Shown one piece after another: positions 9,114 to 22,857 of a DNA stretch of 64,000 bases (its first letter is position 1; each line of letters begins with the position of its first letter). Below the pieces are notes generated by a model that was given only the letters and a program-made list of their open reading frames with translations, did no database searches and had not been told where the DNA came from. Source of the DNA: Heterostelium album PN500 (lineage: Eukaryota > Evosea > Eumycetozoa > Acytosteliales > Acytosteliaceae); assembly GCF_000004825.1 (NCBI RefSeq), contig NW_008805066.1, forward strand, positions 62,001 to 126,000, given 5' to 3'. Both the position numbers and the translations under genes were made by a program.

Positions 9114-11486
9114 ATGATACTTGTTAACAGCGACGATTACAATAAAGATGAAGACAAAGGTGGTGATAGTGTTGTTGTTGGAGAGATTGTCTTGGAAAGC
9201 AGTGATATAACATCAACAGCCACCGCCACCATTACTACCAGTTTACTTTCTCTATCTAATCATTTGCTAGTCTATATATTCCAATATGTTTTAGAACCAC
9301 TGGAGTTCAAGTGTTGTAACCAGAGTGCAGCTGGTTTTAAAACCAGAGTTCTTGGAAACTACTGCTACATAGACAGCTACCACAATGTAAATAATATACT
9401 CATTCGATATGGAACCATTTGCAAGAGATTCTGCAATGCCATCGTTCCAAAGCTGACAAGACATTTGCAGCTCTTTATTCAAGACGGTCTCGATCTCTGG
9501 AGAATGGTCAAGTTATCTAGATATGGATTGTTAAAAGATAACAACCACAATGGCAATAATGGTGGTGGTGTTCAATTTGGACATATCGAGATATCCAGAT
9601 ACAGTCGTGTTAGCCAACACGGTCTAATGGCAGCGATGGGTGTAGATCTTCCTGTTATAACTGACTGTGCATCGCTGCGGAGTGTCCAGAGTCTGACGAT
9701 AGAGTCACTGCTCTCTACCCCGTCATTCCTCATCTCACTCATGTCCAACACCTCTCTCACTCGACTGTCACTATCAACAGGACAGTTTGCCATCGCCGAC
9801 TATCAAAACTTAGTTACAATGATCTCGCGTATCTCCACATCACTCTCCTCTCTAAAGCTATTCAATCCTCTATTCCTAAACAATGGAAATAACATTAATA
9901 ATAATATTCAATCTATTTCTTTAACTTCGACATCAACAACATCAAATAGTAATAATATTAATAGCAACATTGATTTCATTGAGTTGTTAACAAAACATTA
10001 TGAAGACTCAACAAAAACAACATCACCACCACATTCCTATGGTAATCTTTTGAATCTTTCATTGACCGGATACTCTAGAGACAGTGTAATTCGATTGTTA
10101 TCACTGCCGGGCTTGTCGTTGGTAAAGCTAAAGTTGTATGGTCTGTCGCAACCCTATAATGACAAGCTGTCACTTGCAATCTCAAAGATCGCGTCACTCC
10201 AATCTCTGAGTTGCTGTAGTATCGACTTGAACACAACCGAACAACCACAACGGCTGTTCCACAGACGTCTACCGATGTCACTCAACCGACTAACGAAACT
10301 ACACCTCTCCAAGATCAGTTCGCCATTCGTTTCCAACCCGTTGCCAATACAATTCGCATCGCTACGCGAGCTTATCATACACGACATCTCACTACCGGAA
10401 TCCGATATCGTTCAGTTGTTCGCGACTCTTCACCAACAGTGTACAAAGGTGGAGCGAGTCAACCTCGAGAATATCAACATTCTGACAGCGGCAGCGGTGG
10501 AGCATTTCATTCGATTCATAGCCAGCTCGAAGCATCTGGTCGCTCTCACACTCGACTCACTCTACACCGAGCATCTGCTGCGCGACATCTCGGTCGCTCT
10601 CAAAGACAACTGTCCAAAGCTCGAGCACCTCACATTCAAACCCTACTTTAAAAGCCGAATGAAAGTGATAGAGGAGATCTCTCGTAACTTGGAGTCGTTC
10701 CTCAACAACTGCAAAACACTACAGACCTTTAGCTTCTACAAAATCAACTTTCCTAGCTATGTCATCAGAGCGCTGCTCGGACATGCCGCTCTCAAGGTCG
10801 TACACATCGGTCGAATGCGAAAGCCACTACGTTTTAAGCAGCTACTAAACGATAATCGATCGATTCACACACTGAAATGCACCCAACTCGACGGTACCAA
10901 TCAAGATATCCTCGAGATACTACACTCTCAATCGAAGCTACCAACGAAAACACTCGAATCACTCACACTCTCAATTGTCATATCTTGTAGTAAGCTAATG
11001 AAATATTTAATAGATCTAATGTTTAATCATACCTCTAGTGATAGTGGTAGTAATAGTAACAATAGTGATTATATATCGAATCTATCATTAAAGATTGATC
11101 CATATTGTCAAGATGAATCATTACTTCAGTTATTATCTTATTTAAAGATAGTAAATAACAATAGTAATAATAGTAATAATGTACAGTTAGAACAAAAACA
11201 ACAACAACAACAACATAGAAAAACACAATTAGAAACATTAACAATAGAAAGAATATCATCATTAAAACAACCTAAATGTTATCATATGATTCACTCTTTA
11301 CTTGCGCAACAGAATAACAATGTACTATTAAATCTCAATCATCATCAACAACAACAAATACTATTACAACAAGATCATATAGATATATTGATTCCTCAAC
11401 ATAGTCAACAACAACAAGAGGAATTCATTCATATTTACTTACAAAAGAATCTAAAATCTGATTGGGAGTTATCAAGACTTGGTTAA
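9114..11486 (+). CDS. F-box/LRR-like protein
   Basis: Single exon, 790 residues. After an acidic, Thr-rich leader, residues about 44-115 look like an F-box (SLSNHLLVYIFQYVLEPLEF ... ICKRFCNAIVPKL), though the match is by shape, not a confirmed hit. The central 450 residues carry repeated leucine-rich segments of the L-x2-L-x-L type (for example LTRLSLS, LSSLKLFNP, LLNLSLTG, LVKLKLYGL). Asn- and Gln-rich insertions interrupt the repeats and the C-terminus. Such proteins usually act as substrate adaptors of SCF ubiquitin ligases, with the LRR picking the target. No partner is suggested by the neighbours. A leucine-rich protein without a working F-box is the alternative. Confidence 0.6.
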   Translation: MILVNSDDYNKDEDKGGDSVVVGEIVLESSDITSTATATITTSLLSLSNHLLVYIFQYVLEPLEFKCCNQSAAGFKTRVLGNYCYIDSYHNVNNILIRYGTICKRFCNAIVPKLTRHLQLFIQDGLDLWRMVKLSRYGLLKDNNHNGNNGGGVQFGHIEISRYSRVSQHGLMAAMGVDLPVITDCASLRSVQSLTIESLLSTPSFLISLMSNTSLTRLSLSTGQFAIADYQNLVTMISRISTSLSSLKLFNPLFLNNGNNINNNIQSISLTSTSTTSNSNNINSNIDFIELLTKHYEDSTKTTSPPHSYGNLLNLSLTGYSRDSVIRLLSLPGLSLVKLKLYGLSQPYNDKLSLAISKIASLQSLSCCSIDLNTTEQPQRLFHRRLPMSLNRLTKLHLSKISSPFVSNPLPIQFASLRELIIHDISLPESDIVQLFATLHQQCTKVERVNLENINILTAAAVEHFIRFIASSKHLVALTLDSLYTEHLLRDISVALKDNCPKLEHLTFKPYFKSRMKVIEEISRNLESFLNNCKTLQTFSFYKINFPSYVIRALLGHAALKVVHIGRMRKPLRFKQLLNDNRSIHTLKCTQLDGTNQDILEILHSQSKLPTKTLESLTLSIVISCSKLMKYLIDLMFNHTSSDSGSNSNNSDYISNLSLKIDPYCQDESLLQLLSYLKIVNNNSNNSNNVQLEQKQQQQQHRKTQLETLTIERISSLKQPKCYHMIHSLLAQQNNNVLLNLNHHQQQQILLQQDHIDILIPQHSQQQQEEFIHIYLQKNLKSDWELSRLG

Positions 11487-12262
11487 CTAACTTTAAAAAA
11501 AATAAACATTTGTACATATTTTATTAAACCATTGTTGTAAATATATTTGTATTATTGTTAAAAGTAAAGATTTTCTTAAATCATCCAATTGTTGTTGTTG
11601 TTTGTTGTACAATTGGGTGTAAGTACTTTGAAATCATTAAAATACCAGAACATTTCAATTCCGATCGAATTGCAATTAAATGATGATCATACATGCGTCG
11701 TTTCGAAATGTTTTAAAAAATCTTTGTTACTTTATTATAAATCCGACCAGGATCCTGGTTTTATTTACTAACATTAATCGTTTATTTGGGATTATAAACA
11801 CATTTTTGTGAATATTGGCTACAGGTCAAGTTCCACTCTCAACCCCATGCAAGAAATTTAGGGTTTTGTCAAAAAAGAAAAAAAAAATCTGAATTCATTT
11901 TTTTTATTTTTAATTAAATTTTATATCAAATAGTTTGGTAATGAAAATCAATTCAATTAAATTTCATAATTTTAATGTAATAAATGTTTGATTGATAAAG
12001 TTATTACAAAATAATAATTTAATTTAATTACTTTTATATTCAAAAAATAAATATATATTTAACACACCGATAAAACAACAATCATAATCATAATCATAAT
12101 CACAATCACAATCACACGTTTCAGTCAGTCAGTTTAATAATCTAATCTATTAAACAAAAACAGAATTATTCTGTTTCAATTTAATTCTTGAGATACTTTT
12201 GCATAAAAACTTCATTGGATCATTAGATTAAATTATAATAAAAAACAAAAACAACATTAACC
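11487..12262. other. intergenic
   Basis: Spacer between two plus-strand genes. A (CAATCATAAT)-like low-complexity run at about 12075-12115 and an A-rich leader directly before the next ATG are the only visible structure. Confidence 0.6.
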
Positions 12263-15200
12263 ATGACCAACAACAGTAAGGTAAGTGCTTTCCAGTACAT
12301 TTGGAAATTTCAGAGTTTCTAATTTCTGTTTATCTATCTTGTTCGAAACACAACTATAAATATAATAATAATAATATTGTTATTATACTTCATATGACAA
12401 ATTCAAATAGAAACATTCTAGAAATATGAGTAAGGATGAAATGATTCCAGAGCCATCCTCGGTGAATAACAATACAAATACGACCGCCAGTATTAGTACA
12501 CCTGTTAAGAAATCAAAGGTAAACAATAACAACAACAACAATAGCAATGGTAGTAATGGTAGTAATGGTAGTCATCCAACACCAACATCAACATCAACAA
12601 CTACAACAACTACTTCTACAACATCATCATCATCATCGGATACAATGCAAGTAGATGATCCAACCGGTGTAAACTCACCACTCGATACTCTGAGAGGATT
12701 CGAAGAGATTGGTGAGGGTGTCATCCGTAGGAACACCGATGGTCAAGTCGACTTCTTGGCCACCGTCAATCGTATGACAAAGTATACACATCAGTTCATC
12801 AAACATACACCGCAATATCACTATGAGTTGCTCTCACAGATTCTAAAGTGTGACGTTCAGCTAAAGCTGGAGAATCTTCAATTGTTTGGTGATCTCTACG
12901 TTAGAAACTGTCTGTCGATTCTTCTCTCGAATTACTTTAACGAAGCGAACAAGCTTGGTTGTGAATACCGTGAGATCGGAGGATTCGTAGTGGTAATGGA
13001 TCCAAAGTGTCCCGAGAATCAAACGCAACTCTCTGGCACCGTACTGACTGCACTCCATCTGAAAAACAAATTCATCATCTATGTTGCACCCGGTGAACTA
13101 TCATTACTTCAAGTAGTACAAGTAAGTGTTCAGAAATGTTATGACTATTCTATTTCACATTGATAGCTAATAACTAACTAATTAAACAACATTGTATATC
13201 CACTACTAGTTATATATGTGTCATGAAAGAGGAGCAAAGATTATTTTCCATAAGGGTGATATTTCGACTTGCTATGAAAGAGCAAGAAAGCATGCATCTG
13301 ATTTACATATGGTATACATTGACTTGAAGTTCAGTTTGCATTATTCGATGATCGGTGCTGCTACTCTTGCCGAGGAGATTATGGAGAAGAGTGAAGATCG
13401 TGAAACAATAGTCATTCCACTACGTCTTTATACGGTGGGTTGGAGTTATGTATCTGGTCTATCTCTATACTTAAAGATGATCAAACCACAAATGAAAGTA
13501 ATTGTTTGTCAAATGACTGAAGATCTTTATGGGTATGTTTCATCTTTTTTATAATTATAAACATTGTTAGTGCTATCTGTATAATAATAATAATACTTAT
13601 AACTTATATACTATTATTATTTTAGAATGGATGGTGAAGGTAAAGAATTCAATAGACAATCATTATTCCCAGATAGAATTGAAATAGGTTGGTTGGCTTT
13701 GATTCATGATAAATCAGATTTGACCAATGTGTTTGATGCTTTCGATGCAAGAGATCAAGGTAAATTCACGCCAGACGATGTTATCACGATGTTGGTGTCG
13801 ATGGGTGGTGATGCATCACGTAATCCATGTCGACCATCGAAATCATCATTCAGTCAAACAGAATTTGTAAACGAAGTTATCACCCAAACGCTATCTGGCA
13901 TGAATACAAAAGAAAAGATATCACAACAATTCCTCAAACAATTCTCTTTAGAGAATCTTAAAGAAAAGAAGTAAGTAAACAAAACATAACAAATTACAAT
14001 TATATATTAATATTTATGTTGTTTATTTACTCTATAGGTTAGTTGATCAAGTCGTACCAGTAACAGAGGATCAAGCAGCCATTGCTTTTATAAAGTGTTT
14101 GGAATACACACATACTATGACCAATGGAAAGGGTTCGATTGCACTCGGTGGTATGTTCTCTGGAAACATAAAGTTGAAACAAAATGAAAAGATTGTGGTG
14201 TTGCTGTCCGGTGGTTTTGTCGATGTAATCGATTTCCAAACGATTCTAAACTATGGTTTGGATTTGGCTGGACAGACTTTCGAGGTGGAGTTGGATCTCC
14301 CTGATAATACCAATGCACTCTCAAAGGTGCTGAATGTAATCGGTTCAAACAATGTATCGGTACACGAAATCAATATGGATCGTTCATGTGAGTCACTCAA
14401 GCAATATCACGTGAGAGTGTTGATTCAGTGTAACTCGCGTAACTTCCAGCAACAACAGTCTTGTCTGGAGGTGTTGGATGCACAGGGATTCAAGAATCTC
14501 AAAAAGATTGCTGCTCCCAACAGAGAACTGACTATACTCTCACCGACTATGCCTCAAACCATCATCTCACCGAACGATAGTAAAGCACCAATGATTCTCG
14601 GTTCGCCAAATGGCGCCACTCAACAACAATCGTCGTCACCCGGCATCAGTATTCCACCGTCGATTCCATCGGTAAACACCCCACCTCTAAAGAGAAGCAT
14701 CACCGACATCAGCATTGAATCGATTCGTGAGGCACAACAGAGAATCAAACATATAATGTCACCCACTCCCATCTATCACTCGACGACCTATTCGAAATTG
14801 TGTGGATGTCAAGTTACTCTGATGCTAGAGAATATTCAAAAGACTGGATCCTTCAAGATTAGAGGATCATCAAACATGGTTTTGCGTGCCATTGAGCAGA
14901 GTTCGTATAAACCAGTCGGTTTGGTGGCTGCATCTGCCGGTAACCATGCACAGGGTGTCGCTTTGATCTCTGCCAAAGTCGGTCTGCCATGCACCATTGT
15001 GTGTCCAGAGTATGCACCTGACTCAAAGTTGTCACACACCAAACAATACGGTGCTGAAGTCATCAAGAAGGGTAAATCGCTGGAGGATGCCGTCAACACT
15101 GCAGAGATGATTTGTAAAGAGAGAAACTGGACATTGGTACGTCCATACAACGATGTCGATGTTATCGAAGGACAAGGTACAATGGGTTGTGATATCTATG

Positions 15201-16165
15201 ACAAGGTTCCCGATGTCGATACCGTCATTGTCAATGTTGGCGGTGGTGGTATGATTGCCGGTATCGCTCTGTTCCTCAAGAAGATCAATCCAAACATCAG
15301 AATCATTGGTGTCCAATCTCAGAATGTATCGCCACTCGCCGATTTCAAACAGACCAATCAACTTCGTTACATTGAACCAGCGGTACTTTCACTGGCAGAT
15401 GGAACCAACGTCAAGATGCCAGGTGGTGTCCACACCCAAGTTCTTCACGACCTCGTCGATGAATACGTAACGGTGAGTGAGAATGAAATTGCCTCGACCA
15501 TTGTGCATTTGATGTATAACAGTAGAACTGTGTCTGAGGGTGCCGGATGTCTTGGACTGGCAGCACTCATTCACCACAAAATCAAGGTGAGAAAGGACGA
15601 GCGTGTCGTAGTCATCATCTGTGGTGGAAACATCGATATGTCCACTCTCAGACAGGTCTACGAGTATGGTCTACGTTCACTCGGTCGTAGCTTCACAATC
15701 CACTTGACCACCTGGGACTACCCAGGAAATCTTCACAAGATCATCTCGCTGGCGGCAAGAGCTGAACTCAAAGTCAGTGAAATCAGACACATCAGAGGAA
15801 CCGGTGATATCAACTGGAATGAAGTAACCATTTCACTCTCTTTCTACAGTAACTCATTCCATCATCAAAACTTTTTCCTCTCACTCTTGGTCGATGTTGG
15901 ATTGTTCCCAACCGTTATAGGTAGAAGATATATTAAAGATCATGAATTGGTCTATCAAATTTATGATAAAGTAAGTTATCAAATTGACCACTGATAAATA
16001 TAAAATTAACCAGTTATCATTTTTACTGATCAATTGTTTAACTATTATCTATTTATTTAGTCTGTCATTGCAAAAGAGAATCAACTCAAAGAAACATTTT
16101 CAGAGAGACAAAAAGCATTTTTGGAAATGTATGGTAAACAAGCCAATACTTCAACTTTAATGTAA
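12263..16165 (+). CDS. tandem threonine dehydratase; first copy catalytically dead
   Basis: Six exons: 12263-12280, 12411-13121, 13210-13532, 13626-13970, 14038-15970 and 16061-16165, all with GT..AG introns; 1144 residues. After an Asn/Thr/Ser linker come two copies of a fold-type II PLP enzyme. The second copy (from about residue 684) has the PLP lysine motif TGSFKIRGS (K about 739), SAGNHAQG, the glycine loop VGGGGMIAG, ICGGNIDMSTL and an ACT-like C-terminal region. It should deaminate L-threonine (or serine) to the 2-oxoacid and ammonia. The first copy (about 97-640) keeps the architecture, for example LKLENLQ, LSGGFVDVIDF and an ACT-like tail. The lysine position reads FGDLYVRN, with Tyr, and the glycine loop is not recognisable. 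A regulatory pseudoenzyme half is inferred. If the first short exon is wrong, the ATG at 12426 is the alternative start. Confidence 0.85.
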
Positions 16166-19100
16166 AAAATTAAATACTACCCTGTTTTTAAAACAAAAAC
16201 AAACAAAAAAGGAAGAAGAAGAAGAAACACAGAGATTATTGTATTAAAAAAAAATAAATAACTTAAAAACCATTACTTTACAAATATATATTTTAATGTT
16301 CTGCAAAACAGTTTTGCTGGTATTTGGTTTGTGGGTCGACAAAATTAAGATTATTAGATTTTTTACTCAACTGACACGAGGAACACTCTTTTGCCTTTTA
16401 CAATACACAGACTTTTGCCCACTACCTTTCTAATTTTTTTTGTCAAGCAAAATTTATTTTAAAAATTGATTTTTTATTTTTATCAACAAAAAAAATTTTA
16501 AAAAAAATCCAGAAATAAGATGAAGAAAGGTGGGACCTCCTTCTCTGAAAAGGGGGACCAAAAGAGGTGATTAAAAAATCACCCAAAAACATTAAAGATT
16601 CATTTCAATTACGAAAGAAGGTCTTTTGAAAATAAATCAATTACCAGCAACATTTTTCCAGTGTTAAAAAAAAATAACAAGAAAAAGAATATCCACTGTG
16701 TCCTGCCTGTTAAATATAATTATCAGATAATCACATTCAATATCTAATCAATATTCATTCTATCAACCTGTTGAAGTAGCAACATATTCTAAACTTTTCT
16801 GCAATAGAATAAGAAGAAGAGATCTCTCCCAAAGGAATCCATTCAAATCAAAAAAGGTTCATAATCTTATTTTTCATATCAATCATTTTACAAAAAAAAC
16901 CTAACCAAACAATAATAATAACTATCACAAACATACACTCATATTCAATCAAATAATAACCAATACTTGTAAAGGTAACAATCAATCTTTTCATTCATTC
17001 ATTCATCATGGTTATCTGTTACAATCGATTATAATAGTATTTTACAAAACTTAACTCTTTAAACAGTTACTTTACTTACCAACATAATTAATCTTGTGAC
17101 TACATTAAATAAAAAGAAAGAAAGAAAGCGAATGAATGAATACTTACCAACAAAACAATTTATCTGTTTATTCAAAAAAAAAAAAAAACAAAATGACGGA
17201 TTGATATCAGTTCGATAACATTCAATTTGTAGAACAACTAATTTAAATTAATTGACTACTCTACAATCAATCAAAACTTAAATTAACTATGTTAGATCTT
17301 TCCAATCATTCACTATTGTTAGACGATATAAAAAAAGCAAGAGCGATAATAATTGAAGTAGTCGTCATGCTTGTAGATTAATATTTTCTAAATCGAGTTG
17401 GAACAATCAATTAAAAAAATCATTGATCAGATACATCTCACTTGCTATGTACTGTTATGTTAAATTTCAACACTGTATTTGTTTTTGTGTGGTTTTTTAT
17501 AAAAACTATTTATATCTTGCTTTTTTGTGAAGAAATATTAAAATGTTGTATTGTGTGCCATCAATCATTCTCTTCATGTTTGTTTTTTTTTTTTTTTTTA
17601 ATCATTCGATCTTTATAGTGGTGAATCAGTTCACATTAACTTAACACCTAAAATATCATTAAATCATCAAACTTTTGTTCCACAACACAATCACCAACAA
17701 CAGAAAACAACTGAGCGTACATTGTTTTAATATTATATTTAAAAAAAGTTTTTTTATTATTACAGTTAATCATTATACTCTTTTTTCTTATTTATTTATT
17801 ATTTTAAAACAATTGTTAATATTCTATAAGAAATATAATCAATATTCACAATAATAGGTGAGTTTTAAAATCATCATTTATAGTTTTTTATTGTTTTTTT
17901 TTGCTTTTGCTTTTGTTGGCAATAAAATGGTGATGATGGATTATTTGTTTTTTACAGGTATTAGCTAAGCGTGTGTTTGAAATTGGATTCAACAACGACC
18001 TGTGATTATAACAATCAAATATTGTTAATTATATTTATGTTATTAAACAAAGTTAAAATAATCATTTTAAATATTTTATTTTTGTTCCTATTTATTGAAT
18101 ACTTTTTTTTTGCATCACAATATAATATTATTCTTTTTAACAAAGTTATCAATATTGCTTTTTTTTTTTTATTTGCCGCAAATATTTATATTTTGTTACC
18201 GTGGTGATCGATATACATTTTCTTACGATCAAATCACAGTGCATCTACAATCAATCCTAATTATATTATTAGATTGGTTGTAATCCAAAAACTCTACACC
18301 ACTCTTGTATTACCAATAATTGGGTCAATTACCATCCATCCAACTATTCAAATCAAACGGAAGCATCGCTGCCTCTTTTTTGACTTTCTTTAGTTTATAA
18401 GTCAGTCATCTCAAGCTGGCTGTTTTCGGTTGTCCAGACAAATCACTATCGCCACAAATTCAATTTAATTGTTTTTGACAATTCTTTACTCTTTCCACTA
18501 TCATTTCACTCTTTCCATATACCTATCATCACATTGTGACGGTATATTCCCAGTACAAGCGTTTCAATTACCGGTCCAAACCACTCTATTCATCAACGGC
18601 CAGCTTTATTATAATCCAACAGAATATCAATAATTAGTATTAATATTAATATATATATATATTCATTTCATTTCATTTTAAAATCAAACAGACTTGATAA
18701 ACTTATCAATCAACCATAAATCACTTGTCTTTTCAATATATCAAACAGTCTAATTAATATATATTACTATTTAAAGTAATACTATTATATAAACTAAAAC
18801 ACTCTGGCGAAGGAAACAGTCAACTTTTTAGTTGCTGGACAAAAAAGAAGAAAGAGTCACAACAACAACAACAACAACTACAATCATAATAATATTAATA
18901 TTTTTCATCATAATCGTATTAATATTAACCAAAACAATCAAACTTTTAGAAGTAACCCAAACAACAACAGTTTAAGGAACCAAACTACAGAACCTCCTTC
19001 TAGTCATAATTTTAAAGAGTAACAATCGTTCATTCATTTTTAGAAATAGTTAACTTTTTTTTTTTCAGTTGTTTTGAAAATAGAGAAAGAAGAACCATTA

Positions 19101-22017
19101 GTTTCTAAATGATCATCATACATCGTCACATCATACACAATAGCAATCACTCTCATCAATAATTCATTTTATCTGTCTTGTAATTTTAAGACAACAGTGA
19201 AACCTATCCAGTCATATCTCTTTGAAATTCAAATATTCACAACAGTGAACGGATTTGACTATCAAATTTCGAAGTGTACAAAAAGATATAATTATATAAT
19301 ATCATCTGTTTTTACTATTATTTTATTGTTGTTGCATTCGACTGATTTTAATCAATCATTAACAATAACACATTTAACTAAAACATACACACACCAACCA
19401 CATTTAATATTACATATGACAAATCCTATTCCCCCCTCATTTTCCCACATTTGTCCAAACATTGTTGTACGATTTAAAAAAAAATCAGTATGGGGGATGT
19501 GGCACTTGTCGAATCGTATTCAATCCATCAAAGTCAAAATATAATGGATTATTATGATTGACAGATTAAAAGACAATCATTATTCATTATTATAATGCAA
19601 ACTGAAACAACCTTGTTCAGCTCTAATAACATGAGCAATATGAGCATATCGATCGAATTTGATCACTATCTATTGTCACCAAACACACTAAATACAAACA
19701 CACCTTACACCATTGCATACAGAGATGAACCAATTACCTTTAAAACCAAATCATAATCATAATAATCATAATCATAATGTTTTTTTTGTTTTTTTTTTTT
19801 TTTGTTCTTTCTTAAGCTGGTGGAGTGGACATCTATATAGATGGATTGGTAGTTGAGTAGAGAGGAGGTGAGAGAGCTGAGAAGTCAAAAGTGTAATGCC
19901 ATTTTCAAATTATAGTGGATAATTTTATAAATACACATTTTTTGTTTCAGCTTAATAGTGAATGTACCACCTCTATTGAGTGCCAACAAAATGGTTGTCT
20001 GTAATTTAATGATTTTTTTCTAAATGTTTGCTTGCTTGTTATGACAAGTCAAAGTCACAATATAAATAGACAGTCAATAACAAACAATATAATAATTAGA
20101 ACGACTACAAATATCTTATCATTCAAGAGATAATTATAAAAAAAACAAAAAAAAAACAAAAATAATATATATTTTATTATTTTATAAGATACTATATTAG
20201 TATATTATAGAGAATAACCCAAGAAATACCATTAGTTATATATTGATTTGCTTTTGGATAAATTAAATAACATACATATAGACCTATAGATGGAAATAGA
20301 CATACAATTTTCTATATAGATTTTACTAGTCATAATATCTTCATAATAATGATAGTCGTTTTTTTTTTGTTTTTTTTTTGTTAATGTTTGCCTCTGTTGT
20401 TTAGCAACAAACAACAAACAACAACATTGTAGTAATAGTAATAGTAGTAGTAGTAGTGAAGGAGTGTAGTAGTTAGTCGTAATGGTCACAGCCAATTAAT
20501 TTAATTGTTGTTTTGTTTGTTTATTATTTTTTCTTTATTATTTATATCAAACATAATATCAACAATACACATTGTTATTTATTATTTTTATTCATATTAT
20601 TGTTGTTGTTGGTGCCTACTACTCGTAAGAACACCAACGACTACTTAATATTATGTTGGCACTCATGTGTTGTTCTCTTACCAAGTGACAAGTGTAATCA
20701 TAACAAACATGAAGAGAGAGAGTGTGTGTGTTAGTGAGAGACAGAGACAGAGTGTTAATGACTAATATTACTCTTACACTCCTCGCAACACAACAACAAC
20801 AACAAATAATATTAATAATAATAATAATTTTAAAAATGACCATCTCTATCTATCTATTAGTTCGAGGTTAATAGTCAAATACTTGAGAAGAGGTGACAGT
20901 AGTCAGTCTCTTTTAAATGGCTTTAGTTTCATACCACTCAATACCCTCTCCCTTATTGTTGCTCCCTTCTTTCCACAACACCAACACAATAACAACAGAT
21001 AGATATTTTTAATATAATAATTCGTTCATAAGCTTAAATAATTTAGTATTATCAATCAATTTGACTTTAATGTCAATTACTACATTACTATTACTCCTAC
21101 TACTGCTGCTGCTACTTTACTTTTAACAAAACAAAAACAACATTCTTTTTTTTTTTAATTATCTAAATATATTTATAACAAATTATATGTTCTTAAAGAA
21201 CTATTCTACTTTACTTTTAATTCCTCTTCTACTTTTATACATCTACTGCTTATACTTCTAATATTCTACATTTGAATTATTGTTTATTTAGTTTATTACT
21301 TTATCTTTTATATTTATTTTCAATCACTCAACAACAATAACAACAATCAATCAATAATAATATTTTTGTTTAATTTAATAACAAGTACACTTGGTACCTA
21401 CTACTATTAATAATAATAATAATAGTATATATTTTTATATATTTAAATATATTGTTGTTACAGTAACAAATAAGAAAAGAACAGTTTTACAAATATTTGT
21501 TAGTATTGTGTGTTTAATTTTAATTTAATTGTTACAATAACAACAACTCCACTGTACTGCACTCTAGCAATAAAATCAAATCACTTTTTTCTTTTTTACA
21601 AATTAAATAGCTGCTAAAAGACTACAAATATCATTTCAAACAAAACTACTACTTTAAATTAACATCAATTGTACATTGTCTGCATTTATATTAAACAACA
21701 TCATAAAATAATAAATTGCATTCCATTCATCTATATTTATTGTTTCCACATACCAATCCTATTTACACATGTGATTTAAGATTACTTTGTCGAATTTAAG
21801 AATTTAATAGTAAATCAAAAAAAATAATCACACTGCTTTTTTGGTAATCGTCAAACTCTACCAATAATCAACAACCTAAATATAATCAATTCTGGTTGTA
21901 TTCCGATTTTATTTTTAATAATCATAAACAACAACAACAACAATAACAACAACGATTAAATCAACATTTCTAATCATTCCATTCTTAATCTTCAATTGAT
22001 AAAAAAAAAATAGAGAA
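16166..22017 (+). other. 5.9-kb non-coding region with C-over-G skew
   Basis: No frame with convincing coding character. Open frames at 17971, 19197, 20232 and 20513 are short, hydrophobic or repeat-based. From about 16.6 kb on, the plus strand is rich in C and A and poor in G, with many CAA/CAAT runs. That composition is typical of plus-strand UTR or long RNA in such genomes. Several splice-like signals occur (for example a T-rich TTTTTACAG at about 17957). It may be a long promoter and 5' leader of the RNase T2 gene, or a separate long non-coding RNA. A perfect hairpin GCAAAACAGTTTTGC lies at 16303-16317, just past the dehydratase gene. Confidence 0.4.
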
Positions 22018-22857
22018 ATGAAGATCTTTGCTGCTCTCTCATTACTATTTGTATTATTAGCCGTCTCTGCCACCTCCCGTAGCAGTAAGTAATTCAAATT
22101 GAATATTTCAAATACTTAAAAAAAAAAAAAAATAATATTTATTAATATCATTTCTTTTTTTTCAACAAATAAAAGTAACCATCTACGAAGGTGGAAATCC
22201 AGGTCAATTTGACTTTTATCTATTTGTTCAACAATGGATTTATTCTTATTGTGGTCAACAAACTTGCATTGCATCAAAGTATGTAAAATTAAATTTATTA
22301 TAAATCATATTCATTGCAAAATAATATTAATAATAAATATTTTTCTTTTTAGGGAAAGAGAAGCTTTCACAATTCATGGTTTATGGCCAGAGAATAGCGA
22401 CGGTAGTTATCCAAGTTTTTGTAAGGGACCATCATTCTCATCGAGTGCAATTCAAGATTTGATGAATCAATTAAACTATGACTGGCCATCTCTTACCGGT
22501 CCAAACACTGATTTCTGGACTCATGAATGGTCAAAGCACGGTACCTGTTCATTGACCGGTCCAATCACCAACATTCACGATTACTTTGCCGCTGGTTTGA
22601 AGGTTTACAATGCCTACAACATCTCATCGTCACTCGCTGATCACGGTATCGTCCCATCCAACACTCAGTCATACTCTATCACCAGTATCACCAATGCCCT
22701 CATCAACTCCTTGGGTAACACCCCACTTCTCCAATGCCAAAACGGTCAACTCTCAACTGTTGCCCTCTGCATTACTAAGGATTTGGAGCTCATGGACTGT
22801 CCAGCCCTCGATGGTTGGAGTTGCTCTGGATCTACCATCATCCCATCAACTGATTAA
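22018..22857 (+). CDS. secreted ribonuclease T2
   Basis: Three exons: 22018-22084, 22176-22278 and 22353-22857, giving 224 residues. A signal peptide (MKIFAALSLLFVLLAVSA) starts the protein. The RNase T2 fold follows: FDFYLFVQQWIYSYC near the N-terminus, the first catalytic block FTIHGLWPENSDG (His, Trp) and the second block FWTHEWSKHGTC (His, Glu, Lys, His). Cysteines at the usual places suggest disulfides. The family cuts single-stranded RNA without strong base preference through 2',3'-cyclic phosphates, in lysosomes or outside the cell. Length matches a normal T2 enzyme. All catalytic residues I can place are present, so it should be active. Confidence 0.92.

Noticed and set aside
16329-16336. 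Another DUSE-like octamer (ACCCACAA on minus)
   Set aside because: The predicted transcript start about 60 bp on is AT-rich without stem potential; a lone octamer is expected by chance in 64 kb.
19197-19544. 115-codon plus-strand frame in the long non-coding region
   Set aside because: Begins with a non-ATG codon, has His/Thr-rich background composition and no domain.
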